DNA from: Hirsutella rhossiliensis
Taxonomy: Eukaryota > Ascomycota > Sordariomycetes > Hypocreales > Ophiocordycipitaceae
Assembly: GCF_020360975.1 (NCBI RefSeq)
Contig: NW_025408674.1
Coordinates: forward strand, 2,790,001-2,854,000
Direction of reading: 5' to 3'
DNA: 64,000 nt
The position numbers were made by a program, and so were the translations under genes. The notes beneath the pieces were generated by a model, which made no database searches, had not been told where the DNA came from, and worked only from the letters and a program-made list of their open reading frames with translations. Shown here one piece after another: positions 1 to 11,649 of the stretch (the stretch's first letter is position 1; every line of letters begins with the position of its first letter).

Positions 1-944
1 AACTGGAACAGCCGCTGCCGCGCATCATTGATTTCAAGCTCACAATGTCACCGTCGGCGTCACTCATCCGAGAGAACTCGTGTATCCACGTTGCTTATGC
101 GCAAAGTGTTGACGAGCGGTGGATCACAGCAGCCTGGACAGACGATCGGGGCAATCAACAGGAAACTGCATCTTACTGCCTGAGTCGAAAGGGTCGGCCC
201 CAATCGCGGTCTACTAGCGAAGTGGCCCATGAGATATGGGAGTCGACGCTGGATCTGATATCCGTGTGGAAAGTCCATTGGCGCGTTGTTATCACGAAAT
301 GCGGACCCATGAATCAACAGGAAATTGACTTTTGGGCAGACCTGGCCCGGACAGAGATCAAGGCTTCGGTGACGATGATACTGATGACGGTTGACACGAA
401 CCCGTCGCTGCAACTGATACCGCCGCTGGTCAAGCTGCCGCAGCCGCCGGCTCTCTTCTACACGACACCCGTGTCGACGCCGCAAGCAAACATTGTATCG
501 CCTGAACAGAGCGGAACGCCGGCAACACCGGCCCGCGATGCGAACGCTGCGGCTGCGACCCCCGGTGCAGACGGTGGGGGCGAGTCGGAATACGAAGCTG
601 TCCTATCAGATGTGACTGACCAGACGTGGGGGGCCGTGGTAGGCCATCGGCTCAACAACTCGTCGAGCGTTGTCGATGTTCATCCTGCCCTGGCCAGCGG
701 CTACCTGATCAAGCGCACGGGCATCCGGGTCGAAGACGCACCGGCTTTGATGGAAGTTAATCTCGCACACACAGACGCCACCCCCCGGGCTTATGAACCA
801 CTCCTTAGAGAAATGTTGAGCTACTTCCGGGGATTGGGGACTCTGGCGCGGGCGAGGGGAGTTGTGCAGCGAGAGACAGACGTTCGCCCTTGGCATATCG
901 CAGCCGCCGAGAAGGGCGCGAGGGCCTTGTATCTTCTTATGTGA
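1..944 (+). CDS. MED13: Mediator complex subunit 13 (Med13/Srb9), C-terminal part, partial at left edge
   Basis: This is the C-terminal part of the large Mediator kinase-module subunit, which links the Cdk8-cyclin C module to core Mediator and modulates RNA polymerase II transcription in the nucleus. The frame is open from base 3 with no stop before the first internal ATG at 45, so the gene starts outside the window; about 314 residues are visible, ending in a TGA at 942-944. Family-like segments include 'YAQSVDERWITAAWTD' near the left edge, 'WKVHWRVVITKCG', 'ILMTVDTNPSLQLIPP' and the terminal 'DVRPWHIAAAEKGARALYLL', arranged as in the Med13 C-terminal domain. A low-complexity Ala/Pro/Gly linker (roughly 480-590) separates the two halves, as is usual in fungi. 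No intron is needed in this part. The identification rests on recognised motifs, not on an alignment. Confidence 0.9.
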   Translation, partial: LEQPLPRIIDFKLTMSPSASLIRENSCIHVAYAQSVDERWITAAWTDDRGNQQETASYCLSRKGRPQSRSTSEVAHEIWESTLDLISVWKVHWRVVITKCGPMNQQEIDFWADLARTEIKASVTMILMTVDTNPSLQLIPPLVKLPQPPALFYTTPVSTPQANIVSPEQSGTPATPARDANAAAATPGADGGGESEYEAVLSDVTDQTWGAVVGHRLNNSSSVVDVHPALASGYLIKRTGIRVEDAPALMEVNLAHTDATPRAYEPLLREMLSYFRGLGTLARARGVVQRETDVRPWHIAAAEKGARALYLLM

Positions 945-1557
945 ACTTTATAGTGGGGGGAAGATGGCTCACGATGCAAAATCTGGCTGGGGATGGCAGG
1001 AGAGCGGTACACAGGAGTTTCAGGACATCGTCAAGTGTACTTTTTGCGTTTGGAGATGTGTTTTGGTGATGAAGAAGCAATCGTATACCACCACATATTG
1101 CTGGTGATGAAACGGCCTCGACTGACTTTGGCCTGGCCATGCTCCTAGCTTTTCTCTGATTGAGAATGGGGTATACATATATGAAAAGAAGCCGGAGTGG
1201 CACGAGTTACTTGAAGGCTATGAGGGAGGTCGCGAGGCTGGTGCGCAGAATATGCATCTATCGAAAACGACCCGCTATGACGCATGCACACTCTTCGCAC
1301 TCTTCGCCCGACAAATTCCCACCTTGAACGAGTTGGCAGTGAGGAAAAGGCTTGCCGAGGAAGACTACAAAGAAGCCGAGGTGTCGTGTGAGCCAGATAT
1401 CTGTCAGGTCCGTCGCTTCAAGGGGCACGGCTTGCCCAAGACGGTCGTTGTCCCTCCTCGATGCATCTCCCTCAATGCTATCTTCGGGAGCAAAGGGGAG
1501 TCAGGACTGACGGGCGTGTAGTGTAGCTCACCGAACATTTCCCATGAGGCCGACATT
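945..1557. other. intergenic region between MED13 and the F-box gene
   Basis: About 610 bp presumably holding the MED13 3' UTR and the promoter of the F-box gene. An ATG-initiated 89-codon frame (1252-1521) lies here but has no recognisable motif and no splice support, so I did not call it. I see no RNA gene or repeat. Confidence 0.6.
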
Positions 1558-3488
1558 ATGGACGCGGCCAATCTGGGTAATCTCCCGGGCCATCTTCTTC
1601 TCGACGTCATCGACTACTTGGACACGGCCCGCGACGTCTCCCACCTCGGCTCTTGCACGCGGCACATGCGCGATCTGATCCACCACGATGGTTGGAAATC
1701 GTTTGTCCGCAACATGTTCCCCTCGCTCGCTATACCTTCAAGCGGGTTGACCACGTGGGCGTCCGTCGCGGATCGCCTGACGTACCTGGACCGCTGCTGG
1801 GAGAAGCGCGGCTTTGCCTTCAACCTCTTCCGGGAAGATGTGCGCAGAAGAGGACGGCATCGCATCCCCCCTGGAGGGCAGTCGGTTACGTTTCAGTGCT
1901 TCGTCGATGTGCAGTTGCTCTCTTCGCAGGCTGAGGTGTTGGCGTGCGGCACCGGCGAGGACCTTCTCGTCCGATGGCGAGCCGCAGCACCAGAGTCCAA
2001 TCGCTCCGACACCTGGAGGAAGCTCGGTGGTCGCGACACCGGCTATTCCGCTGGAAGCGGGGACGTAACGGCTGTCTCGGTCATCGAGAGGGACTGTAAG
2101 CCGGAAGTTCTTTTGGGGAGGGCCAACGGAGATGTCCAGCTGCTCGCCGGCGCCAACGACGAGGCGTTCGGCCGGACTGTCAAACGGCTCCTCGCCGCCG
2201 AAAAAGAGGAGGCGCACAACCAACGGAGTTCCCCAGGACGGCTTGCCGTCACTTGGACAGAGTGGCAACCGGAAACGCACTTAGTGGCAAGCTGTGGAGG
2301 CTCCCGCCTCACCCTTCATAACCTCTCATCGGAGGGCGAGGAGACGACTTTGAAGCCAATAGCGTACTACGACGCCTCCAAGGCGGGAGATTCGGACGAA
2401 ATGCCGCTAGTTCGCTGCGCCAAGTTCATGGGCAGAGATGGCATTGTCTGTGGCATTGGCAATAACCCTGAGCCACTCCGATGGGGCAAAATACGACCCA
2501 CTGGCGTGGAGCTATCCTCAATCCCTTGCTACAGCGCAGCAGAGGCTTTCCCGACTAAGAGGGAAACAGTGCGGGCCATAGAGCAGGTAGGAAACTCCAC
2601 GAACGAGAACCTGCTCCTCAGTGCGTGGGACGACGGAAGCTACAGGTACACTCCCCCTCCTTTGCACATGTCCGTTGCGAACTTGGACGATATCGGCCTG
2701 GAGCTCCTAATGTTGAACCCCTCGACAGGCTGCTCGACATACGAACGCCATCAAATCGGGACGTCGTATACCGCGACCGCTTCCAGCCGTATTGCACCAG
2801 CAGCTCTCTACTGGTGTATGGGACGGAACGGTTCGTGGCCGGCGGCAACTCGGAGGCGGTCCTGCGCATATTTGATTTCCGCTATCCAAAACCGTACCTT
2901 CATTTCAACGCTCTGCATTGCTCCGACCAGTCGCCATGTCCAGAAGCTCCCGAAATCGCGCACGCGCGCTTGTCGAGAGAGGGGCGACAAGTCTCCGCAG
3001 GATTGCCAAATCAAGAGCCAGCGACGCCCTTCTCGAGTCGCTGCGAGCCAGGGCATCGACGTGTTTGCCGCTGGCACGGGCAGTCGAGGCTTCCGGACTG
3101 GCGACCAGACGCGACTGTCTTCCTCGGCACAGACGCAGACGACAGGGTATTCTCGCTGGCCAAGGCATCTGATCTGTCTGATTCCTTCTACTGCGGCCTG
3201 CGCGGCGCCATCGTCGAGGCCACGCCGATTCTCGCCGAGGACGTCCATTCCGAGGCTGCGAAGCCTCCTGCGCCCCCAGGGTGGGTGGTGCGGGACGGTG
3301 AGCAATCCACCCGGCACGTCGCACTACTCGAGACGGGAGCCAGCCGCTGCCATGGTGATGGGTGGCTTGGCATCGAGCAGATGAGAGGCATGGCGCTTTA
3401 TCACCACCGTCCAAATGCTGGTTCGCTTGGTTCGTGTGCTGTGCAGCCCGAAAGAAGCCGTTTGGACGCGACCCTGCGACCTTGTTGA
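1558..3488 (+). CDS. F-box protein with WD/beta-propeller-like C-terminal region
   Basis: Probable substrate-recognition subunit of an SCF (Skp1-cullin-F-box) ubiquitin ligase. The N-terminus (residues about 8-55, starting 'LPGHLLLDVIDYLD') is an F-box. The rest has propeller-like repeats such as 'LACGTGEDLLVRW', 'LLSAWDDGSYR' and 'GGNSEAVLRIFDFRYP'. A single GT-AG intron at 2646-2728 (83 bp, branch-like CTAAT at 2706-2710) must be removed. Splicing after 2645 turns the frame from 'DDGSYR' directly into 'LLDIRTPSNRD', after which the second exon runs to a TGA at 3486-3488, giving about 615 residues. The segment 'DDRVFSLAKASDLSDSFYCG' is typical of this fungal F-box family. The last 50 or so residues are poorly conserved-looking, so a missed 3' intron is possible. 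The target protein is unknown. Confidence 0.82.
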
Positions 3489-3709
3489 CGCTCGTTGCAA
3501 GCCGAGGCCCGCTGGCCAGGTGACAGTTGATGTTTGGGCTCGGAAGTCCAAGACCTTTAATGGATCTGCACATACACATATAGAGTAGGGGGTGACGCTG
3601 GCTCCTTAGAGGCCCCGAAGGCATAGAAGACGGAAGACGTACGATGATTCCTGTACACATGTCACGGGACTTGTTTCTACATAAGGACACAGGCAAGACA
3701 AAAGCAGAT

Positions 3710-4858
3710 CTATAGCTTGGGCGCAGGCTGTATGAGAGACAGTCTCTCTTTCAGCGCCGACTCGGCCTCCTTTTCGATGCGCTTGACCAAGACGTCGCAC
3801 GTGGGGATATCGTGAATAAGCCCGATGACCTGGCCCGTGGTCCATACCTACAGTCGAGACGAGAGTCAGTACGCGCAATGTCGCCCCTGGCCAAGAAAGA
3901 ACCAAGATGGTACAGCAAGAGGAGCCACTTACACCATGCTCGGGGTCCCCATTGACAAAGACCTCCTTGCCGCGCTTGCCGCTGACGAGGGGCGCGACCT
4001 CTGCAAACTCGCCTGTGGTGCTCTCGCGCTCGACGCGGAGGGCCTCGAGGGCGACCTTGTTCTTGTAGAGGCGGCTGGTGTTGCGCCAACGGCGGAGGAG
4101 AAGGGTGGTGTCGGTCTCCTGGGCGCCGACAATCTCGTCCTTGATGCGTTGGTGGATGGGGGCCTCGACAGTGCACATGAAGCGGGTGCCCATGTTGATG
4201 CCGCATGCGCCGAGGCAGAGGGCGGCGGCGAGGCCCCAGCCGTCCGCGAAACCGCCTGAGGCGATGAAGGGAACGTTCAGGGACTGGCGGGCGCGACTGA
4301 GGAGAATAAAGTTTGTGATGTCGCTCTCGCCGACGTGGCCTGCGCACTCAAAGCCGTCGATGCTGAGAAAGTCGACGCCAAGCTTGACGGCGCTCTGGGC
4401 GTGGCGGATGGTGGTGCACTTGTGCAGGATGGTGATGCCGGCGCGCTTCAGCTGGGCGATGATGGGGCCGGGCGAGTTGCCGGCCGTCTCGACAATGGAG
4501 ATGCCCTCGTCGATGACAGCCTGGGCGTAGGCGCCGTAGTCGGGCGGGACCATGGAAGGCAGCAGGGTCAGGTTGACGGCGAAGGGGTTGCGCGTCAGGC
4601 GCCGGCAGCGCTGGATCTCGGCGCGCAGCTCGGCGGGCGAGGGGAAGATGAGGGCCGTGATGATGCCGAGGCCGCCGGCGTTGGAGACGGCCGAGGCCAG
4701 GTCCGCCGTGCCGACGTGCATCATGCCACCCTGAACGACAGGCACTAGGGAAGAGAAGCCAGTCAGAGATGTATGTATGCGGATGGTGGGGAGAGAGAGA
4801 GAGAGAGGCGCGTACCTCGGATGCCCAGCCGCCGGGTCAGCTCTGTGGCGAGAGGCAT
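3710..4858 (-). CDS. nitronate monooxygenase (2-nitropropane dioxygenase family)
   Basis: FMN-dependent TIM-barrel enzyme that oxidises alkyl nitronates (formed from nitroalkanes such as 3-nitropropionate) to carbonyl compounds, probably protecting against nitro compounds. Three exons are needed: 4816-4858, 3933-4744 and 3710-3847, with introns 4745-4815 (71 bp, containing a GA repeat) and 3848-3932 (85 bp, GTAAGT donor). They join without frame error into 330 residues. The 43-nt first exon restores an N-terminus reading 'MPLATELTRRLGIR', followed by 'VPVVQGGMMHVG', the usual start of the family. Other marks are 'AGGLGIITA', 'IDGFECAGHVGE' (FMN/substrate loop), 'PFIASGGFADGWGLAAAL' and 'GTRFMCTVEAPIHQ'. 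Length is normal for fungal members. It converges on the F-box gene, with about 220 bp between the two stop codons. The precise substrate is not deducible. Confidence 0.9.
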
Positions 4859-6782
4859 GGCGGCTATGGGGCTATCGTCGATTCTAGGAGAGGTCTTCGT
4901 CCCTGCGCTTTCTACTTCTTCGTCTGACTATGTCGTTATAGGCGCCGGCGAGCTCGCTGGAAAAAGGGAGGGACAACGAGGGCGATGAAGTCGGTCGAGC
5001 AAAAGAGGCCGAGGTTTGAGCCGTGTGATGCGATGACGCGAAGCAGTAGGAGAGAGAGGATGTCGAGCGGTGGCTGACGGCGGGAGCAGGAAGAGCGCGT
5101 CGTCAAAAAGGGTCGAGGAATGCGATGGTCGTTGGACGAGGATGCCGAGGTACAGGCCGCAGAGGCCCCACATCCCCCACGGGGCCCGGATGGCCCCCTG
5201 GCTCACATGCTCGTCGCCGGGTTTCGGCATTCCGTATTTCCCGGTCCGGAAATCTGGGTAAAGGGGCTCAATTTGTCATCATCCCTTCTCAAAGACTACA
5301 CGCTCTGCACCCTCTCCTCTTCTCCGATCCCAGCCACGCTGTCGAGAACCGTGTCCGAGTGGCAGATCTTGCGGTGCGACCGTCCGTTTTCTAGCCTCTT
5401 CCTCGCAAAATCGACGCCGATGATCAGCCAATTTGTTCGAACGGCGTAACAGCAACGAGGGTTGGCACCGTAGTGCAAGGAAGAATGATGTTTGCAGCAA
5501 GACTCTCACGCAACAGAGTAGAGGGCTGGGAAGGGAGACTGGCCTTGATGCTTAGCCTCCGATCAGCTATGTCGACTGCAACATGGCTGCATGAACTGCT
5601 TACAGTACAGCACCGTGCTACCTTTGGTTCCGGGGGTGTTTGTGCCTGAACTCAGGGCTTAATCCTACCTACTGCACAAGACCCTGACCAGAACCATGTT
5701 AAAATCTTTTGATGAGTCACAGGGTCACAGACGTGTTCTATGTTCGAAGCCGGCTCATCGCGTTCCCCTAGATACACAGTTCGGCCTCCTACTAAGTAGA
5801 CTCAGCCTTATTGCAGAACTAGGCAGCTGCAGCTGGATCCTGGCGGCCGAGGCTCCTAGAAATAGCATCATTTCGTGTATACACAGCTATACTGCACCGA
5901 TCCGCCGATATAGATGAGGGTGTCTCTGGCCAAATCGCCCGTATTGAATCATTTGTTGGTCTCAGCATTACTTACATAGTGCAGATAGTGGCGGTGTCCC
6001 GACCGGATTTGCAGAAACATCCCGTGGCCGATTACGCAGTCACCCCAAAGTCTCCATGCGAGCCCAGATAGGCAACATCTCCTCTCGTTATTCGTTGGAC
6101 TTGAGGACTCGGAGTGGTTCATTAACCATCCCATACCTCTCAAATGACCGTATGTATAAGAACAAGGAACCACAGTCATCGACCCTATGCGGCAAGGCGA
6201 ATATCTCCATCTCGTAGACGACTTATCAACTTGTCGCGTTTTGTTGATCTGTTGCCTCTGCTCTCCTGCACAATGCATGCGGACGTGCCAGACAGCTAGT
6301 TACTTCATATAACGGATCATACGTGCTTGTCGGTATCAGAAGGGGCGCATTGTTGCCGGCGCAACTAACATCCGGGGCCTACGAGTTGGGTCTAATCAGC
6401 TCTTGTTCGCTTTGCTTTGCCTGTTTGGAACACTCAGTCATTCGAATATCCTTCTTTGTAATCTATCCTTTTTTCGACGCGCCAGTTTGTTCTTTTGACG
6501 CAGCAGACTTCATTGTTAGCGTGGATCCCGTAAGTGCTCCAACGTCCGAGGATGTAGGTCAATCTTTCTAGCCTCAGACATGCTCTTATGGTCAGACATC
6601 AACGGAGCAACTAAGTCTAACAAGTCACGACTAAAGAGTCGACACACAAACAAACTCAAGGGATTATCTAGGCATGGCACTGAATGAGCTTATTGGGTTG
6701 GCTCAGTCCTCCCGAGGACCGGCTGATATGCTGACTTGGTAGCGCACTTTTCGCGGACTCTGACCCTCAATGACTGCCAGTG
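4859..6782. other. gene-free boundary between core block and accessory region
   Basis: About 1.9 kb upstream of the nitronate monooxygenase. Short open frames occur on both strands but none shows a domain, a signal peptide or a convincing splice pattern. The first few hundred bases are presumably the oxygenase promoter. The region beyond about 5.5 kb has irregular composition and merges with the decayed genes that follow. No RNA gene or clear repeat seen. Confidence 0.5.
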
Positions 6783-7860
6783 TGCGACTCGTGCCGTATC
6801 AAGAAGATCCGTTGTGAACGAGAGAGGCCAAACTGTTTCAACTGCACGCGTCTCAACCGGGACTGCTCATGGTCCGGTCAAGGGAAAAGCCCAACCAGGC
6901 GGGTTCTCTGTGAGTATGCCTTCGACTGACCTGAGCGGATACGGTGTAGTGATGCAAGCCCGTGTATTTACTATTGAGAAGACAGCCTGCCATCGGCGAG
7001 CTCAGCAGTCGGTTCGACAAGGTCGAAGGGGTACCGAGAAACATTTAAAGTCTGTTGGAACGAGTGGAACTTGGGCAGCCTGCAGCCCCCAGTGGTGCTC
7101 ACCCATCATGCCAGCTGACCACGCCTTCTGGGGATGCAGAGAGTATAAGCTCCGACTTCCGTCCGTTCGCGACCGATATTCAATGGGCAAACATGGGACT
7201 GCGTCACTATGTTCACCGACCCCAAGACCGTGCTGAGCAGCGCGCGGGCCTACGTTGTTGAGATGCTTGGCTTTTAACGTTGATGCGAAGGAGTTTGTTT
7301 TACATGGGCTCCTTGGGCACATTCCCTCGGCATCGGGGACTACTTCTGCGACGGCGAAACTGAATAAGCTCGTGGAATCCTGGGACCTACCAAAGGAACA
7401 CTAAGCGATGGAACTCCGCCGATCAGGCCCCGCCAGGCGATCCCGAACGCCATGGCAGGTTATTACTTCGAGTCCGTAACCCGGTACGGCCAATCTGGGC
7501 TTGCCAGGGGTTGCAAAAGCTTGCTTCCTCTGTAAAAATCCAAAACGCCCAGCTCATGCACGGGCCTATGCCGTCAGCGCGAACAATCTGACCCTTTTGA
7601 CCCTGACGGAGCTAAATCGGAGCGAAGCCTTCACTCCCCCGACAGAAACTCGTCCTCTATGGAGCGCGACCCCATCAAAACCTTTGTGGCAAAATGCTAA
7701 GCGTGCTGTTAAAAACGTCGAGTTACTTCTCAACTCGTGCATTGAACATGCTCAGGCACTCTGGTCTCTGGTGACTTGGAATGCGACGTGCAATACTTTC
7801 GCTCCCCGACGCCCTTGTGCAGTGTTGGCTTGCGCAGCTATATCTGACGGATGATGTTGT
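6783..7860 (+). pseudogene. decayed Zn2Cys6 transcription factor
   Basis: At 6783-6870 one frame reads a complete fungal binuclear zinc cluster: Cys-x2-Cys-x6-Cys-x6-Cys-x2-Cys-x6-Cys, beginning 'CDSCRIKKIRC' and ending 'CTRLNRDCSW', with the usual basic residues. It is preceded by a CAG acceptor-like site (6778-6780), so an upstream exon probably existed. Downstream the frame hits stops. Pieces typical of the linker/coiled region continue in another frame (about 6988-7057, 'PAIGELSSRFDKVEG', then a TAA, then 'SLLERVELGQPAAP') and a further run follows to 7261. Sequence to about 7860 has weak coding character only. No route through plausible introns gives an intact regulatory domain, so I call it a relic. 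The regulated pathway is unknown; the neighbouring transporter and amidase relics may have belonged with it. Confidence 0.75.
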
Positions 7861-8712
7861 TGGACCTACGTTTAGCCTCGCCGTCTACTTGGCACGCTCC
7901 TTCGGAATAATCACACCTAGCTCTCGGAAGAACGTCTTGGCCTAGAGTTGACAGAAGATAAAAGGAACATCCTCTATTGCTTGTGTCTACTAGAAGCAGC
8001 GGTGTGTTGTAGCTTCAGCATGTCACTACCATGCGATTACGTCCAGTCTTCAATATTGTAATAGCACAGGGTTGCTTCCAGGCAGTTCAAGCAGCTCAAT
8101 GGCCTGTTCATGCGATACAAGTTGATAGTAATAGCCACACACCACAGATAATATCTGGGCTCATTCCGTAACATGCCACGATAAGTCCACCTGCCTGCCG
8201 CTGCTGGGTTCCGGCCCGCGAGCAGAACCACGGAGACCGGGTCGGTTGCCTTGCCCCCACATGAGGGCCTATGAGCAGGCAGTCTTCCTCACAATGGCTA
8301 CGTTCGAGATTGTCGAAGGCTACGCTGCTTATGAACTGCCGTGGCATTCTCGGAAAACTGGCCGGTTGCTCTCCGACGTACTATAACAACCACCATCAGG
8401 GCTAGGGCATCGGTGAGTTGCCTGACAACTTGAGTCAGAAGCATGGTTGACACTCGACAGGGCTCATCTTAGCACAGACGAATGCTTCTCTTCCTTTACT
8501 AATTTAGGCTCAGAGCAATTATACATGGCATCTCTTCGAGTCTATCTCGCATACTGGCAGTCCTATGGCCACCACCTGCTTGTCAGATCTCGAACTGTTG
8601 CTTGCCGAGCCCAGCGAAGTAATGAACCCCAATTATGCGTGGGGAATGGGCCCAAGCACATAGTGAGCAGGTCTACCGTTCTGAGCTGTGGTATAAACCC
8701 AATGCCCACGCC
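7861..8712. other. degenerate sequence without a supportable gene
   Basis: About 850 bp between the regulator relic and the transporter relic. Fragmentary open frames on both strands, none with a recognisable motif. It may contain further eroded parts of either neighbour. Confidence 0.4.
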
Positions 8713-9215
8713 CTATATAACAGGAAGACCATTGCACATAGCCGTATTCGACGATTCACTCAGGAGCGCGAGGACATCTGTTCCTACAGTGACGAGGACC
8801 CAGGACAGCCAGAGGCTCCATCTATAGGAGCCGGTAAAGCCAACGGCGACGACTGACAAACCAGCAGCGAGGACACTAGCGATGCTTGTCGGGAGCAGTG
8901 GAAATAGGATGAATGAGGGTCTGGCGCAAAACAGCCTAATAAAAGAAGGGCAGATACTGCATAAGTCCAAAGAGCATCATGCCGTGAATGAAAGCCTCGA
9001 CAAGAGTGGCAGTCGTCGTCCTCGAGCGAAAGGGGCGAAGCGGTACGACGCGAGCCACCGGCTTAAACCCGTATACTGCAAAGGCAACGAGGATCAAGAC
9101 TCCGATGAGTAGGGAAAGAATAGTTCGCCACGAGCTGCAGGGGTCCAATGCGCCTGCCCAGCTTCAGAGGCAGGACAAAGACGACGAACCCAAGGGAAAA
9201 GAGGGTCATGCAGAC
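8713..9215 (-). pseudogene. fragment of an MFS multidrug-type transporter
   Basis: The minus strand encodes, in two overlapping but shifted frames (8936-9215 and 8713-8970), the central/C-terminal part of a 14-helix drug:H+ antiporter of the Major Facilitator Superfamily. Readable pieces include 'SSWRTILSLLIGVLILVAF', 'RSRTTTATLVEAFIHGMM', 'LFGLMQYLPFFY' and, after a gap, 'LPTSIASVLAAGLSVVAVGF' and 'RWSLWLSWVLVTVGT', which are hydrophobic helices in family order. Both termini are missing and there are in-frame stops in the first part (around 9150-9215), so it cannot be functional. The amidase remnant abuts its upstream side, suggesting a deletion or rearrangement joined them. Substrate unknown. 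Confidence 0.75.
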
Positions 9216-9229
9216 AGGGCCTAAACAAC

Positions 9230-9920
9230 CTGATTTAGAACGGTCGACTGGGCCATGGTGTGTTTATGCCCAGCGACTTCCCGCTTATGCCGCGTCTCTC
9301 CGTTACTGGCGTGTCTTCCGGCGTCGTCCCCAAAGGGAGCGTTATGGCGGGCAGGCTTAGTGCAGAACAAGGACAGAGGGAAAAGACAGTTGAGGCGATG
9401 AAAGCATCGATTTTTTCCCCTGTCAAAGGCGTGCGGAACCCCAAGCGCTTGGTCAGTCAATATCTTCGCCTCGTTGATGCGCTGGAATGCGGAGACTTGT
9501 TAACCGATTTAGATATCAACGCGGTGTTCCAAAACCAAGTGTTACGTGCAGTATATTCCTCTTGAGGGAAGGATTTAGTGAAAGCTCGGATGACCTTAAG
9601 AGAGGTGACACTGTTTAGGCTCTCTGTTAAAGGTGAAAGACTATTTTCTGGCAGGTTGGCCTTTAGGTCTAACATCAACACACTTGAACGCGGTTTGCGA
9701 TGGCGTCCAAGCGACCAGCGTCCATTTCGGACAGGTCCAAATCGTCGACGATTTCAGCCTTCGCATCGCGGAGAACGTCCAACGCACGCTCGAAACCCCC
9801 TGAGCCTCATGCTCCGAGTCCGGGATAGGCGCCTTGAGGAGGTTCTTGGTAATACGGATGCGCTTTCCCTGGAGACCTGATGGATTGCACGCGCCAACTT
9901 AATCAGGTGTCTCGCTCAAG
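9230..9920 (-). pseudogene. amidase-signature-family pseudogene (C-terminal half)
   Basis: The minus strand reads, in several shifted frames, the second half of a fungal amidase of the amidase-signature family (amide hydrolases with a Ser-Ser-Lys triad). In order: 'GLQGKRIRITKNLLKAPIPD' (about 9830-9890), 'FERALDVLRDAKAEIVDDLD' in a second frame (about 9750-9810), 'LKANLPENSLSPLTESL' and 'IRAFTKSFPQEEYTARNTW' (9520-9680), then 'GEKIDAFIASTVFSL' and 'LPAITLPLGTTPEDTPV' (9290-9430). The order and spacing match the family, but the catalytic glycine/serine-rich half is absent and at least three frame changes and stops intervene. It is a relic lying against the MFS remnant. Confidence 0.8.
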
Positions 9921-11649
9921 GGAGAAGCAGATGTGTATTCATCCTTATCATCTGGCCCCGCAGTGGCTAAAAGCAGATACGCAACATGCCTGACAGAAAC
10001 TAGGATCCCGCCCCGGAGGAGGAGGAGGCAGAGTCAGAGATGGAGGGGGTTTCAGTGATAGAAGTGAAGGTAGCTGAACCTTTTCAGCTCACCATTCGAT
10101 CGGGTCGTGCTCTAGAAAGACTGAGAATAAGGGAAAGGGGGCGGATTGGTATTCTCAAGCAGGGGCTTGAGAGCACAGTGGAAGAAATAGGGGCACAGAA
10201 AGGTGAATTTAGTGATGCATGTCTTGGTCTATCTATTGGAACAAGGGAGGGGCTTATATAGGTACAGTGACCACACATAGCTAGCCAAAAGAGGGCATTA
10301 GGATGTTCCTATACCTGAGTCAGGCCTACATAATGTCCTTGGGCTAGGGGAGTCATGTTGGTCAGGCAGGCTTCCTTGTGCATGACTATTGGGTCCACTG
10401 AGCCTGACTGTGGCCTCTTATGCCCACTCTCCTCAACAGGTATCTACTTTCTCAGCTGAGCATGGCATAACTACGAAGCAGAATAGGATCACGCTCGGAC
10501 GCTATGGATTACGTTGGAAAGCAGCGTTGGGATTCTTTCCATTACGTTAGCTACTGTTATCTGACATGGTTACACGTGGCATTGAGCCCCCCCCTGCCCC
10601 CCCCCCCGGGCCACCCGGGGTCGTAAGAAGCATCCATTTAAGTCCTGCGGGGATACGAGCCAAGCCGATTCTCTGGAGAACCCCGCTAGATAACATCACT
10701 TGGCTCGCGATCCGGAGGCGAGGGTCACTTATTGCATGACTTACTAGGGTGGTTTTGCTTGTTCATTACGGCGCGAGATGCTCCTTGCCAGACTGTTGGC
10801 CTTACCGGCTGGATAAAATTTGAAATCCACTTCAATCCGAGTAATTAAAGAAGCTATTTACTCCCAGGCAGCCTGTCATAGCTACGTTGATGACAATAAA
10901 TCATTATTGGGATGAAAAAGCCAGACAGATCGCGATTTAATAGAGCCTTTTTCAATGGTTTGCCCTTTCATTTCTCGCCTCACCAAGAATTATCGCCACC
11001 ACTACTGTTATGCTCATTTCCTCTAGTTATCCTCGTGACCTGTCCCTTTAATCGAACCAGGCTGCTTCGGCATTTATTAGTCAAGGACTGTAGGAGCACG
11101 GACCTTGTCATAAGCGCCCTTTTTTCGAATCCTTCCTTATCTCTATCCGTGGCTCGTGAATCTCATTACGAGGTGATATTGTGATTGCATGCGGGCGCTA
11201 TTGTTTCGTCTGAACTAGCTTCTTGGCTTCTTGATGCGTCGAATAGCGTCATGTGCTTGCTATTACTGCCTGTATCGGTCCGCTGTGTAAGGTAAGAAAC
11301 CTGATTTAGGCCAAAGCGATGTCGGCCCGTGACTCCTGTACTTTAATTTCACTTCACAGCCCCGTCCCGTGCCTTTGTCCACCACGACTGATATCCGTAG
11401 GGCCTCTATTCTCACCATACAATCCCGTACGTAGAATAGGTGGCATATTCAAATAAGCGGACTATAGTGCACTAAAACATGGGCTTCTGTAGATATATAG
11501 GCAGCTTCCCCGAGTCGCCATCGCATCAACGCGTTTTCCTCAGCGGCTCACGTCATATCTTCAATACACATTACATCCCATTCTCCCCGGCACTCGTTGC
11601 TCAGTTCACCCACCCTAACTACCTTACATATCCTTTCACAGCTGCTAAG
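9921..11649. other. gene-poor region with C-runs and 5' region of the secreted-protein gene
   Basis: About 1.7 kb. It contains two cytosine runs close together (8 C at 10587-10594 and 11 C at 10597-10607) and scattered short open frames without recognisable content. The last 170 bp (11479-11649) keep an open frame with an ATG at 11479, but the CT-rich composition and the hydrophobic signal sequence starting only at 11650 suggest a 5' leader. Confidence 0.5.

Noticed and set aside
1252..1521. 89-codon ATG-initiated frame between MED13 and the F-box gene
   Set aside because: No motif, no splice context, and length is within chance for GC-rich fungal DNA.
3825..4748. Long plus-strand frames opposite the nitronate monooxygenase
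   Set aside because: Shadows of the minus-strand gene; Ala/Gly/Asp-biased content typical of antisense frames in GC-rich genes.
5949..6571. Small frames on both strands upstream of the zinc-cluster relic
   Set aside because: No motif and no continuity with the regulator relic.
11479..11649. N-terminal extension of the secreted protein from the upstream in-frame ATG
   Set aside because: It would bury the signal peptide; the stretch looks like a 5' leader.
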